A stretch of DNA of 64,000 nucleotides from JAFGCL01 sp964423835 (GTDB taxonomy: Bacteria; Chloroflexota; Dehalococcoidia; UBA2247; RBG-13-53-26), in assembly GCA_964423835.1 (NCBI GenBank), contig CAYRGJ010000007.1, positions 1 through 64,000 of the forward strand. The letters are read 5' to 3'. The notes under the pieces are model-generated. The model saw only the letters and a program-made list of their open reading frames with translations, did no database searches and was not told the DNA's origin. The position numbers and the translations under genes were made by a program. Positions 26,095-34,475 of this stretch are shown here, piece after piece. How positions within the stretch are numbered: position 1 is the first letter of the stretch; each line of letters opens with the position of its first letter.

Positions 26095-26865
26095 ATGGAC
26101 CTGAAGCTGGAGGGAAGGGTGGCCGTAATCACCGGAGCCGGCGGCAATGCCATGGGAACCGGGGTCTGCCTGGAGATGGCCAGGGAGGGCGCCATGGTGG
26201 TGGCCAACGACATCGACCGGTCCTGGGCGGACAGGGTATCGCAGCAGGCGAGAGACCTGGGGGCCCGGTCGATTTCGACCTATGCCGACGTCACCAGCCT
26301 CGAAGACTGCCGAAAGATGATAGAGACGGCTGTGGCGGAGTTCGGCCGGATCGACATTCTGGTCACCATACCTGCCTGGGTCAAGATCGGCCGGTTCGTG
26401 GCGTCGGGCCCGGAGGAATGGGGCCGCACCTTCGACGTCACCTTCTGGGGCGTGGTGAACTCGGTGGGCGCTGTGCTCGACATCATGATGAGGCAGAGGT
26501 CAGGCAGCATCGTCTGCCTGGGTTCGGACGCGGGCCGCATCGGTGGCGGCAGCATTGAGGGCGGGGGTGAGGTCATGTACGGGGCGGCGAAGTCGGCGGT
26601 GATGAACTTCGCCATGGGGCTCTCCAAGGAGATCGGCTCCTACGGGGTGCGCATCAACGTGGTCAACGCGGGCATGACCAAGGTGCCCGTGATGGTGGAG
26701 TCCGGCTGGCTCAGCGCCGAGAAGGAGCAGCGCCTGGCCCGGATGTATCCGCTGGGCCGCCTGGGGCTGCCCCAGGACCTGGTGGACGCCATCCTGTTCC
26801 TGGCCTCTGACCGGGCCGGTTTCATCACCGGTCAGACCCTGAGCGTCAGCGGCGGCATTGTCTGA
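26095..26865 (+). CDS. Short-chain dehydrogenase/reductase (SDR)
   Basis: This 256-residue NAD(P)-dependent oxidoreductase has a cofactor motif that reads ITGAGGNAMGTGV, a variant of TGxxxGxG. DVTSLEDC fixes the adenine side. The usual NNAG motif is replaced by VTIPAW. The catalytic Ser is in CLGSDAG and the YxxxK is YGAAK (Tyr near residue 162). The C-terminus GQTLSVSGGIV is typical. The missing NNAG is unusual and may alter the active-site loop. It is probably controlled by the divergent MarR protein. Confidence 0.9.
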   Translation: MDLKLEGRVAVITGAGGNAMGTGVCLEMAREGAMVVANDIDRSWADRVSQQARDLGARSISTYADVTSLEDCRKMIETAVAEFGRIDILVTIPAWVKIGRFVASGPEEWGRTFDVTFWGVVNSVGAVLDIMMRQRSGSIVCLGSDAGRIGGGSIEGGGEVMYGAAKSAVMNFAMGLSKEIGSYGVRINVVNAGMTKVPVMVESGWLSAEKEQRLARMYPLGRLGLPQDLVDAILFLASDRAGFITGQTLSVSGGIV

Positions 26866-26978
26866 GCGCCGGCATGGCCGGCGACGGCCTGTGCGCTGCT
26901 GGAGTGGCCGCCACCGGCGCGGGATGGCGGGCCCTGCGCCCCCGTGTGCCGGGAGGTGGAACTAGGCGAGGGCGGCGG

Positions 26979-28127
26979 TCAGGCTGAGCCTTGCCCCTGG
27001 CTCCCGCATGTGAGAAGGGCGTCAGCCACCGCAGCCGCCTGGGAGTCCCTGGAACCACCGGAGATCTCAAACATCCTTGCCTGCCGGTAGATCCTCTCGA
27101 TGGTGTAGTCCTTGGTGAGCCCATAGCAGCCATGCACTTGAATGGCCATGTTGGCCACCTCTTTGGCGACGCGCGCCGCATAAAGTCTCGACATGGCGCT
27201 ATGGAGCTGAGCGTCCTGGCCCTGCTCTTTCAGCCAGGCGGCTTCGTAGGTCGACCAGCGCGCAGGCTCCACCCTCATGGACATTTCCGCCAGCAGCCAC
27301 TGGATGGCCTGCATGGAGGATATGGGGACTCCCCGGCGAGTTCGCTCCTTGGAGTACCTGATGGCTTCATCCAGGGCACGCTGCGCACAAGCGACAGACT
27401 GTATGGCCTGGCGCAGCGCGCCGGCGGTGGCCATCATCCTGGCCACCTCGGGCCCTTTCCCCATCCCACCCAGAATATCGGCTGTTGAGACCATCATGTT
27501 CTCGAAAGAGGCATGCACCACTTCCAGCCCGCGGAGTCCAAGCAACGCTATCGGCTCGGAAGCGCCATACCCTGGTTTGTGCTTGGATACCAGGAACGAA
27601 GTGGTCTCTCTGGCGCCCGTCCGGGCAAACAGGATGGCCGGCCCCTCCGCGTGCCCGAAGACCTGAAAGCGCCTGACACCGTTGATCAGCCAGCCATCTT
27701 CGTGGCCATGAGCCGTGACATCAGCATCGGCGGTGCTCGCCTCAGCTCCCGCGTCAATGAAGTCCAGTCCGGGCAACAGCCGTCCTTCAATCACTCCCGG
27801 CAGGAACTCATCCTTCTGACTGTCGGTGCCGACCTTGCCCAGCGCATCGGCGAACTCGTTGCCGATCATCAGCCAGCTGCACGGAGCGCACGGGTAATGT
27901 ATCTGCTCCACGGCCAGAATGTAGGTGAGAAAGCCCAACCCCAGGCCACCGTACTTCTCCGGTGCGGTAATACCCAGGAGCCCAACGTCTGCCATTTTCG
28001 CCAGCATGCCATCGGGCATCCGGCCTTCCTTCTCGATATCTTCCGATGCAGGTTCGACCTCCCTGTCGGCAAAATCCTTGGCCAGTCCCCGGAAATCCCT
28101 GTGTTCCTCTGTGAGATCGAACTCCAC
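26979..28127 (-). CDS. Acyl-CoA dehydrogenase-like protein with no canonical catalytic Glu
   Basis: This 382-residue protein has the full acyl-CoA dehydrogenase fold: FDLTEEHRDFRGLAKDFADREVEP, the middle beta-domain (INGVRRFQVFGHAEG), YSKERTRRGVPIS and the FAD-binding VHGCYGLTKDYTIERIYRQARMFE. At the C-terminal active-site position it reads EISGGSRDSQ where the neighbouring paralogue has DLTEGTSEVQ, so the Glu is replaced by Gly. The alternative Glu of isovaleryl-type enzymes is also not evident (AARMM region). The start codon is GTG. It is the last gene of the fixC-fixX-etfB-etfA-acd-acd operon and starts 2 bp after the other acd gene. Confidence 0.88.
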   Translation of the reverse strand: MEFDLTEEHRDFRGLAKDFADREVEPASEDIEKEGRMPDGMLAKMADVGLLGITAPEKYGGLGLGFLTYILAVEQIHYPCAPCSWLMIGNEFADALGKVGTDSQKDEFLPGVIEGRLLPGLDFIDAGAEASTADADVTAHGHEDGWLINGVRRFQVFGHAEGPAILFARTGARETTSFLVSKHKPGYGASEPIALLGLRGLEVVHASFENMMVSTADILGGMGKGPEVARMMATAGALRQAIQSVACAQRALDEAIRYSKERTRRGVPISSMQAIQWLLAEMSMRVEPARWSTYEAAWLKEQGQDAQLHSAMSRLYAARVAKEVANMAIQVHGCYGLTKDYTIERIYRQARMFEISGGSRDSQAAAVADALLTCGSQGQGSA

Positions 28128-28129
28128 TG

Positions 28130-29281
28130 CTACCCCCTTGTGACGTATGCCGATCGCGGCCTTCCGATTACTTCCCCAGCTACGATCGTCCTTTGCACCT
28201 CACTGGTGCCCTCAGTCAAGTCAAACTGCTTTGCATGCCTGTAGATCCTCTCCATCTTGGAGCCTCTGACCAGTCCCGACGGCCCGTGTATCTCCATGGC
28301 CATGTCTGCCACTTCCGTGGCCACCCTGGCAGCGAGGAGCTTGACTATGGCACTGGTCATGCGGGTGTCCTGTCCCTTGTCGGTGAGCCACGCAATCCTG
28401 TATGCTGTGAGCCGCGCGGGCGGTATCCTCACCGCCATCTCGGCCAGAAGCCACCTGGTGGTTTCCCGGGAGAGGCCCGGCCGTCCGGCGGCCTGTGCAT
28501 CTCTGACAGACTTGAGTGACTCGTCCAGAGCCGCCTGCGCCAGTCCCAGGGCTATGCCGGACAGGGTCAGCCTGCCTTCAGCGGTAATGGCGAACAGTAT
28601 GTCGACGCCGCCACCCACGGTCCCAAGGACGTTCTCCTTCGGCACCTGCACGTCATCGAACCTGGTATCCAGGGTCTCCATTCCTCCCCCCATCATCAAT
28701 TCGAAGGGTTTGGATGGCCGGTAGCCTTCTCCCAGCTTGTCCACCAGGAAAGCCGTGGTCTTCTTGCCATCCACGTTGGCAAAGATGATCGCCGGTCCCT
28801 TGCGATGCCCCGCACTGTGGAAGCGCTTGATACCATTGAGTACCCACTTGTCCCCCTCCAGGCGGGCGGTGGTAACCAGCGACCTGGGATCTGAGCCCGT
28901 GGCCGGCTCTGTGAAAGCGTAGCTCCCCTGCACCTGGCATTGAGCCAGCAAGGGGAGGTAGCGCTGTTTCTGCTCTTCGGTGCCGCATGCCGTGATGACC
29001 CGGCCCACGATGTTGTTGCCCATCGCTTCGAAGCAACTGCAGACGGGATAGCCCAGTTCCTCGAAGACCAGGTAACAGTTGAGCATCCCCGCCTCCGACC
29101 CCCCGTATCGCCTGGGGATCAGCATCCCCACGAAGCCCTCTCTGGCCAGCTTCTCATCCATGTCCGCCGGAACCTTGCCGTCCGCATCGACCTGCACGGC
29201 AATGGGTTCAATCTCTCTCTGCGCAAATCCTCTGGCCCGGTCCCGGTAGTCCCTGTTCTGCGGCGTCAGACCAAATTCCAC
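28130..29281 (-). CDS. Acyl-CoA dehydrogenase
   Basis: This FAD enzyme oxidises an acyl-CoA to a 2-enoyl-CoA and passes electrons to ETF. The 383 residues include FGLTPQNRDYRDRARGFAQ, SYAFTEPATGSDPRSL (near residue 135), GIKRFHSAGHRKGP and IHGPSGLVRGSKMERIYRHAKQF. The catalytic Glu is in DLTEGTSEVQR (near residue 364). The start codon is GTG. It lies in an operon with etfAB and fixCX and precedes a paralogue that lacks the Glu; the two may form a heteromer, as in some steroid or aromatic-acid degraders. The substrate is unknown. Confidence 0.93.
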   Translation of the reverse strand: MEFGLTPQNRDYRDRARGFAQREIEPIAVQVDADGKVPADMDEKLAREGFVGMLIPRRYGGSEAGMLNCYLVFEELGYPVCSCFEAMGNNIVGRVITACGTEEQKQRYLPLLAQCQVQGSYAFTEPATGSDPRSLVTTARLEGDKWVLNGIKRFHSAGHRKGPAIIFANVDGKKTTAFLVDKLGEGYRPSKPFELMMGGGMETLDTRFDDVQVPKENVLGTVGGGVDILFAITAEGRLTLSGIALGLAQAALDESLKSVRDAQAAGRPGLSRETTRWLLAEMAVRIPPARLTAYRIAWLTDKGQDTRMTSAIVKLLAARVATEVADMAMEIHGPSGLVRGSKMERIYRHAKQFDLTEGTSEVQRTIVAGEVIGRPRSAYVTRG

Positions 29282-29336
29282 CTCTGTCCCCTTTCGGCAC
29301 GGCCAACATCATGATCGAAATCGACACGGCGAACCA

Positions 29337-30332
29337 CTAATGGCCACCCTTGATCTCTCTGCATTTCTCAATCAGCACCGGCAAGGCTTGCCTGTAGTCG
29401 GCCACGATGCCGAAATCGGCCGCCTTGAATATGTTTGCCTGTGCATCCCTGTTTACAGCTACGATGCACCTCGCCCCGGAGCATCCCGCCATATGCTGCG
29501 GAGCTCCCGAGATGGCCACAGCGAAATAGAGGTCCGGGGCCACGATCTTTCCCGTCTGTCCTATCTGAAGACTCCAGGGCACCAGCCCTTCTTCGCAGGG
29601 CAGTCTGGTGGCGCCGACAGCTCCCCCAAGCACGACCGCCAGGTCCCGGACCAGGTCAAAATCCCCGGCGTCGCCTATGCCGGCCCCTCCGGCCACAACG
29701 ATCTTGGCCTCCTCCAATTTCACCTGCCCGGTTTCCGTCTTGACCACTTCCAGCGTTCTTACTCGAGTCTTGATGTCGGCCACCTCCACAGCGATCACGT
29801 CACCATGCCGTGACATGTCCGGTTGCGCCGGCTCCATGGCCCTGCCTCTGACCGTGGCCATCTGAGGGGAGGCTCGAGACTCGACCGCTGCCAGCGCATT
29901 GCCGCCGTAGACGGGGCGTGTCAGCACCAGCCGCCCGCTGGAGGGGTCTACCCTGAGGTCCACACAGTCCGTGGATAGAGAGCCGCCCAGCTCGGCCGCC
30001 AGCAATGGCGCCAGGTCTCTTCCCATGCTGGTCTGACCGAGAAGGACAACCGCTGGCCGTATCTGGCGGCAGATCCTCAGCATGACATCCAGATAGCTCT
30101 CGCTGTTGTACAGGGTCAGCCCGGGGCTGTCCGCCGCGTAGACCCTGTCAGCGCCCAGGGCAATGGCCTCTTTGGCAGCGTCGCCCAGTTCATGGCCCAA
30201 GAGAAGCGCGCTGACGTCCTGTCCCATCTGCCCGGCCAGCGCCTGGCCAACGCCCAGAAGCTCCTTGCTGATCGAAGCCACAGCCTGATCCTGCAGCTCA
30301 ACCAGCACCAGCACACCGTGATAATCAGTCAT
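29337..30332 (-). CDS. etfA: Electron transfer flavoprotein alpha subunit
   Basis: EtfA carries FAD and receives electrons from acyl-CoA dehydrogenases. The 331 residues contain the C-terminal FAD signature: VVAGGAGIGDAGDFDLVRDL, GATRLPCEEGLVPWSLQIGQTGK (near residue 240), and PDLYFAVAISGAPQHMAG. The N-terminal domain is shorter in Cys than ferredoxin-fused types; no extra ferredoxin domain is present. It lies between etfB and two acyl-CoA dehydrogenase genes and is co-transcribed with them. Confidence 0.95.
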   Translation of the reverse strand: MTDYHGVLVLVELQDQAVASISKELLGVGQALAGQMGQDVSALLLGHELGDAAKEAIALGADRVYAADSPGLTLYNSESYLDVMLRICRQIRPAVVLLGQTSMGRDLAPLLAAELGGSLSTDCVDLRVDPSSGRLVLTRPVYGGNALAAVESRASPQMATVRGRAMEPAQPDMSRHGDVIAVEVADIKTRVRTLEVVKTETGQVKLEEAKIVVAGGAGIGDAGDFDLVRDLAVVLGGAVGATRLPCEEGLVPWSLQIGQTGKIVAPDLYFAVAISGAPQHMAGCSGARCIVAVNRDAQANIFKAADFGIVADYRQALPVLIEKCREIKGGH

Positions 30333-30356
30333 GAGACATCCCCCATCAGCATGATC

Positions 30357-31157
30357 CTAGATGACCTTCTCTTCCCTCAGACGCAGCATGAGCTTGCGCG
30401 CCGAGTCGGCGGCGTCCTCCCCGCTTACCATCTCCCTCCTCCTCTTCTGCACGGGGAGGGAGAGGGCCACCAGATCGCTGCGCGCCGCGGCTGCCCCGAC
30501 CCGAGACGGGTCAGTCCCGATATCGCCGGCGCCCCAGGTCAGCGGTTTCTTCCTGGCGGCCATCACGATGCCTTTCCCGGAGCGCATACGCGGTTGTCCC
30601 AGCTCGCTGCTCACGGTGACCACCGCTGGCAGGGCCGTCTGCACCACTTCGTAGCCGTCCGGGATCATCCTTTCCACGACGAGGGTTCCCTCCGACACCT
30701 CTACCTTGCGGGCCAGAGTTATCACCGGCAGGCCCAGGTACCGGCCGATAGCCGATCCCACCACCCCCAGGTCCCAGTCGGCGGCTTGCCGGCCACATAG
30801 AATGAGATCACAGGCGCCGATCTTCTTCGTCGCCTGGGCCAGGATGTGGGCCGTGCCGAAGGCATCTGACCCCTCAAAAGACGTGTCGCTCAGCACCACC
30901 CCATCATCCACTCCCATGGCTATGGCGTACCTTATCGCCTCTGCGGCGGCGGCGCCCCCGACGGTCAGGGCGGTTACGGTGGCACCGTGCTTCTCCTTCA
31001 GCCTGAGAGCCGCCTCGAGCGCCTGGAGATCGAAGGGGCTGATCTTGAACGGCGTTCCTTCCGGTGGAATGACCTTCTTCGCCCCGGGGTCTATCTTGAA
31101 CTTGGCTGGTGGTATCTCGGGATCAACTATCCATTTGATGCAAACAACGATATTCAC
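30357..31157 (-). CDS. etfB: Electron transfer flavoprotein beta subunit (FixA-like)
   Basis: This 266-residue ETF beta subunit starts with a GTG (VVCIKWIVDPE follows). The signature ISPFDLQALEAALRLKE is near residue 38. The loop that surrounds the beta-subunit nucleotide reads CGRQAADWDLGVVGSAIG (near residue 122). In well-studied bifurcating ETFs this loop resembles DGDTAQVGP, so this version deviates. Whether it holds AMP or a second FAD is therefore unclear. It overlaps nothing and is 12 bp after fixX. Confidence 0.94.
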   Translation of the reverse strand: MNIVVCIKWIVDPEIPPAKFKIDPGAKKVIPPEGTPFKISPFDLQALEAALRLKEKHGATVTALTVGGAAAAEAIRYAIAMGVDDGVVLSDTSFEGSDAFGTAHILAQATKKIGACDLILCGRQAADWDLGVVGSAIGRYLGLPVITLARKVEVSEGTLVVERMIPDGYEVVQTALPAVVTVSSELGQPRMRSGKGIVMAARKKPLTWGAGDIGTDPSRVGAAAARSDLVALSLPVQKRRREMVSGEDAADSARKLMLRLREEKVI

Positions 31158-31169
31158 AAGCCAGTCTCC

Positions 31170-31448
31170 CTATCCATACTCGAAACAGACGCCAAATCCG
31201 CTTCTGGGATATGACCATTCAATGGCGTCCTTGTCACACACTATGCTGCAGCTGCCGCATTCCAGGCAGCCCTCATAGGCAAAACTGATCTTCCCTTCCC
31301 TCGATTTGAAGCATTCCGCCGGACAGACCCCCAGGCAGGGACGGCGTTCACAAGCCTGGCAGATCTCCAACCTGAGGCGGATATGCGGCTCGGTGTCCAC
31401 GTCGTACTTGTTCAGCGCCAGCCTCTCGGCCATGGTCATCGGGCTCAT
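31170..31448 (-). CDS. fixX: FixX-like ferredoxin
   Basis: This 92-residue ferredoxin acts with FixC as electron exit to quinone. Cysteine motifs are CQACERRPCLGVCPAEC (near residue 30) and CLECGSCSIVC (near residue 62), the FixX pattern. The ATG at 31448 overlaps the fixC stop (ATGA). The order fixC-fixX-etfB-etfA is a compact FixABCX-type set. Confidence 0.93.
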   Translation of the reverse strand: MSPMTMAERLALNKYDVDTEPHIRLRLEICQACERRPCLGVCPAECFKSREGKISFAYEGCLECGSCSIVCDKDAIEWSYPRSGFGVCFEYG

Positions 31449-32734
31449 GCTGCCCCCTTCGCGGACAGGGCGTCTTTGACAACCTGCAAAGCGGAGATCC
31501 TGCCCTTCATCTCCTCTCTGATGATCTGCCATGCTTTCTTCTTGGGCTTTCCGTCCACTGTGAAGAGTCTTTCGGCGACACGACAGGCGAATTCGGGGTA
31601 GACGCTATACAGGCGCTGGTTGTCGAGAAAGGCGGCTGACCTGGCAAAGGTCCTCAAATCCTGCAATACGAAGCCATCGGCCAGATTCCGCTCATAGAGG
31701 CTGAGGGTTTGCGCTGTGAAGTCATTGCGGCTCTTGGCCAGCTTCACCGTCTCGGCGGCAGCCCTGCCAGATTCCAGGGCAAAGTTGATTCCCTCAAGCG
31801 CCCGGCCGGTGGCCAGAACCAGCGCCGCGGCATCACCGGCAACCAGCATGCCGTCAGTGTAGAGGCGTGGCACCATCCTCTGACCGCCGGCCGGGACCAG
31901 ATGGGCGGAGTACTCCACCGTGGCCCCCCCCTTCACCATCTCTCGCACGGTGGGGTGGGCCTTGAAGGCCTCAAGCAGGTCAACACCCTTCATGTCATGC
32001 TCCACCAGCGCCCTGAGCTGTGCCACCACACCGAGAGATATGCTCTCCCGGTTGGTGTACAGGAATCCGCCCCCGTGTATCCCGCGGGTGCAGGATCCAA
32101 GGAAGTGGATGGCGGTGCCGTCTTCGCCTGAGACACCGAAGCGCGCCTCGATGACGTCCCGCGGGAGCTTGATTATCTCCTTGACTCCCTGGTTGACGTT
32201 ATCCGGTGAGGTCTTCACGCCCAGTCCGGCTTTCTTGGCCATGAGGGAGTTGACCCCGTCGGCAGCGATTACCACGCTGCCAGCAATGCTGTCGCCCCCG
32301 GCGATGACTCCGGCGACCCTCCCGTCCTGCCACATCAGGTCATCGGCCCTGAGTCCGGCGGCTACAATACCACCAGCCTCCTCCACTTTCTGGGCAAACC
32401 AGCGGTCGAACTTGGACCGGAGTATGCTGAAGTCAGGTTGCTTCTCTGCGTCTCCGGAGTCGCAGTCAACAGACACCGAGGCTTCATCGGAAAGGAGCGC
32501 TATCACATGGCGCCTGATGCGCCGCTCCACCGGAGCTTCGGTCCAGAAGCCCGGGATCAGCTTGTCCATCACCGCGCCATAGAGCACACCCCCGGTGACG
32601 TTCTTCGCTCCGGCATGTTTTCCCCGCTCCAGAACCAGCACCTGCAGCCCGTCCCGGGCAAGCTGATAGGCCGCGGCGCAGCCTGCTGGCCCTGCCCCCA
32701 CTACTATGGCGTCAAAAGTCTCATCCACAGGCAC
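31445..32734 (-). CDS. fixC: FixC-like electron-transfer flavoprotein:quinone oxidoreductase
   Basis: This 429-residue FAD protein has the N-terminal dinucleotide motif FDAIVVGAGPAGCAAAYQLA, LVLERGKHAGAKNVTGGVLYG (near residue 35), VVIAADGVNSLMAKK (near residue 150) and GMLVAGDAAALVL (near residue 278). It would transfer electrons from ETF to the quinone pool, or serve the bifurcating FixABCX complex, through FixX. No membrane segment is obvious; the family attaches peripherally. It is the first gene of the leftward operon that ends with two acyl-CoA dehydrogenase genes. Confidence 0.93.
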   Translation of the reverse strand: MPVDETFDAIVVGAGPAGCAAAYQLARDGLQVLVLERGKHAGAKNVTGGVLYGAVMDKLIPGFWTEAPVERRIRRHVIALLSDEASVSVDCDSGDAEKQPDFSILRSKFDRWFAQKVEEAGGIVAAGLRADDLMWQDGRVAGVIAGGDSIAGSVVIAADGVNSLMAKKAGLGVKTSPDNVNQGVKEIIKLPRDVIEARFGVSGEDGTAIHFLGSCTRGIHGGGFLYTNRESISLGVVAQLRALVEHDMKGVDLLEAFKAHPTVREMVKGGATVEYSAHLVPAGGQRMVPRLYTDGMLVAGDAAALVLATGRALEGINFALESGRAAAETVKLAKSRNDFTAQTLSLYERNLADGFVLQDLRTFARSAAFLDNQRLYSVYPEFACRVAERLFTVDGKPKKKAWQIIREEMKGRISALQVVKDALSAKGAA

Positions 32735-33312
32735 GTACCTGAGGGCTTCGATGGCACAAGCGACTCTTGCGAAGCCCAGCCTGGACGGCTATCCCTTTCT
32801 CTCGAACTTGGGCACCGGGAACCTTCTTGCTGGCGGCGCCGGATATGCACATTGACGGTGGCGCCAGTCGTGGTGGTAGTTGTTGATCCTTCCTTGTCCG
32901 ATCACAGAATGCAATGTAATTGTACCGCAAGTGGGTGCCATGTCAGCCAGTCAGGGCAGCAGTGCAATACGAACCAGGCGGCGTGTCTTGCTGATCAGGC
33001 ATCGTGTTACACTCTGGCATGAGCTACCGATTAGTCCTTGACAACGATCAGCGCTTGACCCGACAATCTGCAGGCTGGCAACTGACGAAGAGGTGATGAT
33101 CATTGTTCTGGGCCTGACCAGAACGACCAGTCGAGTCCAGTCCAGTCCAGTTGACTTGCCCTCCCCCGAGATGGCACCACCTGGCAGCCTCAGCCTCAGC
33201 CTCAGAATCGGCTGGTTGCCGTGGACTGGAGGGGAGGGGCAACTGCAACCTTGGAGACTGGCGCATGTGTCGGGTCGGGGCAGGAATGAGAGAAAGGAGA
33301 GGCAATAGGGGT
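32735..33312. other. Divergent intergenic region (578 bp) between fixC and an SDR gene
   Basis: No gene is supported. A possible rightward promoter is TTGACA (33038-33043), 18-bp spacer, GACAAT (33062-33067). An inverted repeat lies at 33105-33124. Two short-unit tandem repeats follow: repeated GTCCA near 33132-33150 and repeated CAGCCT near 33185-33206. The region is long for this genome and probably holds the control sites for both divergent genes. Confidence 0.6.
33105..33124. promoter_or_regulatory. 20-bp inverted repeat, possible operator
   Basis: GTTCTGG and CCAGAAC form perfect 7-bp arms around GCCTGA. It lies downstream of the likely start of transcription for the SDR gene. The size fits dimeric repressors, but no regulator gene is adjacent. 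A short RNA hairpin is the alternative. Confidence 0.4.
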
Positions 33313-34215
33313 ATGGCGACAAGGCTCGACGGCAAAGCGGCGATAGTCACCGGTTCCGGGCGTGGAATCGGCAGAGCGATCGCCTTGGCGCTGGCCAAAG
33401 AAGGGGCCAACCTGGTGGTCAATGGGGTAACAACGACTCCGGAAGAGGGGAGTGATCTGGCTCCAGTGGCGCAGACGGCTGCGATGATAGACAAAGCCGG
33501 TGGAACGGCGCTCGTGAGCTACGATTCCGTTGCCGACTTTCGGGCGGCCGAGAGACTTGTGAAGCTATGTGTCGACACGTTCGGCCGTGTTGATATTCTG
33601 GTGAACAACGCTGGAGTGGTGAAGGATCGAATGATCCACAAGATGCCAGAGGAGGAATGGGACGCCGTGATAGCTGTGCACCTCAAAGGAACCTTCAATA
33701 CCATTCGCCACGCGTCTCCTTTCATGATCAGGCAAGGCTATGGGCGAATAATCAATACTACCTCCCAGTCATGGCTGGGCATGGTGGCCGGTCAGGCCAA
33801 CTATGCGGCGGCCAAGGGTGGGATTGTCAGTCTGACATACGAGGCTGCCGGGGAACTGGCCAGGCACGGGATAACCGTGAACGCGATTGCCCCGATGGCC
33901 GCCACCAGGATCAACACGAGTGATACTGTGCGCGCCAACTTCAAGAGGCAACTGGAGGCGGGATTGATTACCCGCGAAACATACGATGAGTTGATGGACA
34001 TGCCAGGCCCGGAGTTTGTTGCTCCACTGGTAGCATATCTCGCTACGGATGAGTCACGCGCAGTAACCGGAAAGGTCTTCGCTTGTGGTGGCGGGCAAGT
34101 CTCGCAATACTCCAACCCGGTGAAGGAGAAGGTGCTCTATAGGGACTACAGGAGCCAGGGACCCTGGACCATTGATGAACTGGCCCGGCTTGTCCCGGAA
34201 TTCCTTCATGGTTGA
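33313..34215 (+). CDS. Short-chain dehydrogenase/reductase, MFE-2-like hydroxyacyl-CoA dehydrogenase type
   Basis: This 300-residue SDR has the cofactor motif VTGSGRGIGRAIALALAKEG, then NNAGVVKDRMIHKMPEEEWD (near residue 94). The catalytic Ser is in the INTTSQSW region and YAAAK is near residue 163. The RDRMxxxMxxxxWD pattern and the long C-terminus (GPWTIDELARLVPEF) resemble the dehydrogenase part of peroxisomal-type MFE-2 proteins. AGGAGAGG precedes the ATG at 33313. It is divergent from the ETF/acyl-CoA dehydrogenase operon and likely oxidises a 3-hydroxyacyl-CoA from the same pathway. Confidence 0.9.
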   Translation: MATRLDGKAAIVTGSGRGIGRAIALALAKEGANLVVNGVTTTPEEGSDLAPVAQTAAMIDKAGGTALVSYDSVADFRAAERLVKLCVDTFGRVDILVNNAGVVKDRMIHKMPEEEWDAVIAVHLKGTFNTIRHASPFMIRQGYGRIINTTSQSWLGMVAGQANYAAAKGGIVSLTYEAAGELARHGITVNAIAPMAATRINTSDTVRANFKRQLEAGLITRETYDELMDMPGPEFVAPLVAYLATDESRAVTGKVFACGGGQVSQYSNPVKEKVLYRDYRSQGPWTIDELARLVPEFLHG

Positions 34216-34381
34216 GGTCTGCCAATCCAATTCTGGCAGTTCACCTTGACCAACTGGCCTCGCCAGTAGCCTGGGTAACGACTCCTCAGCCACATGTCCC
34301 GCTTCGGGTTGTGAGTGCTCATGGTCAACCTCGAGGCTCTGCGGCGACTGCCGAAGCGCTCCGGGCAGTCCCCGAATAAAC

Positions 34382-34411
34382 TTGACATGCGCCATAGCGG
34401 CGGGATAGCAT
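34382..34411 (+). promoter_or_regulatory. Promoter of rnk-like gene
   Basis: A consensus TTGACA (34382-34387) is followed after 18 bp by TAGCAT (34406-34411). The predicted leader before the ATG at 34476 is about 58 nt. Nothing else is seen in the 260-bp gap from 34216. Confidence 0.5.
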
Positions 34412-34475
34412 GGAAGCTCCACGGCAACGGAGAGAGCCGCACGCTGTCCGGCGAGCGGCAGGGAGATGTCACCAG

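Noticed and set aside
32735..33312. tRNA or small ORF in the 578-bp gap
   Set aside because: No T-loop GGTTCRA-type sequence with matching acceptor stem was seen, and the small frames have no ribosome site or protein-like pattern.
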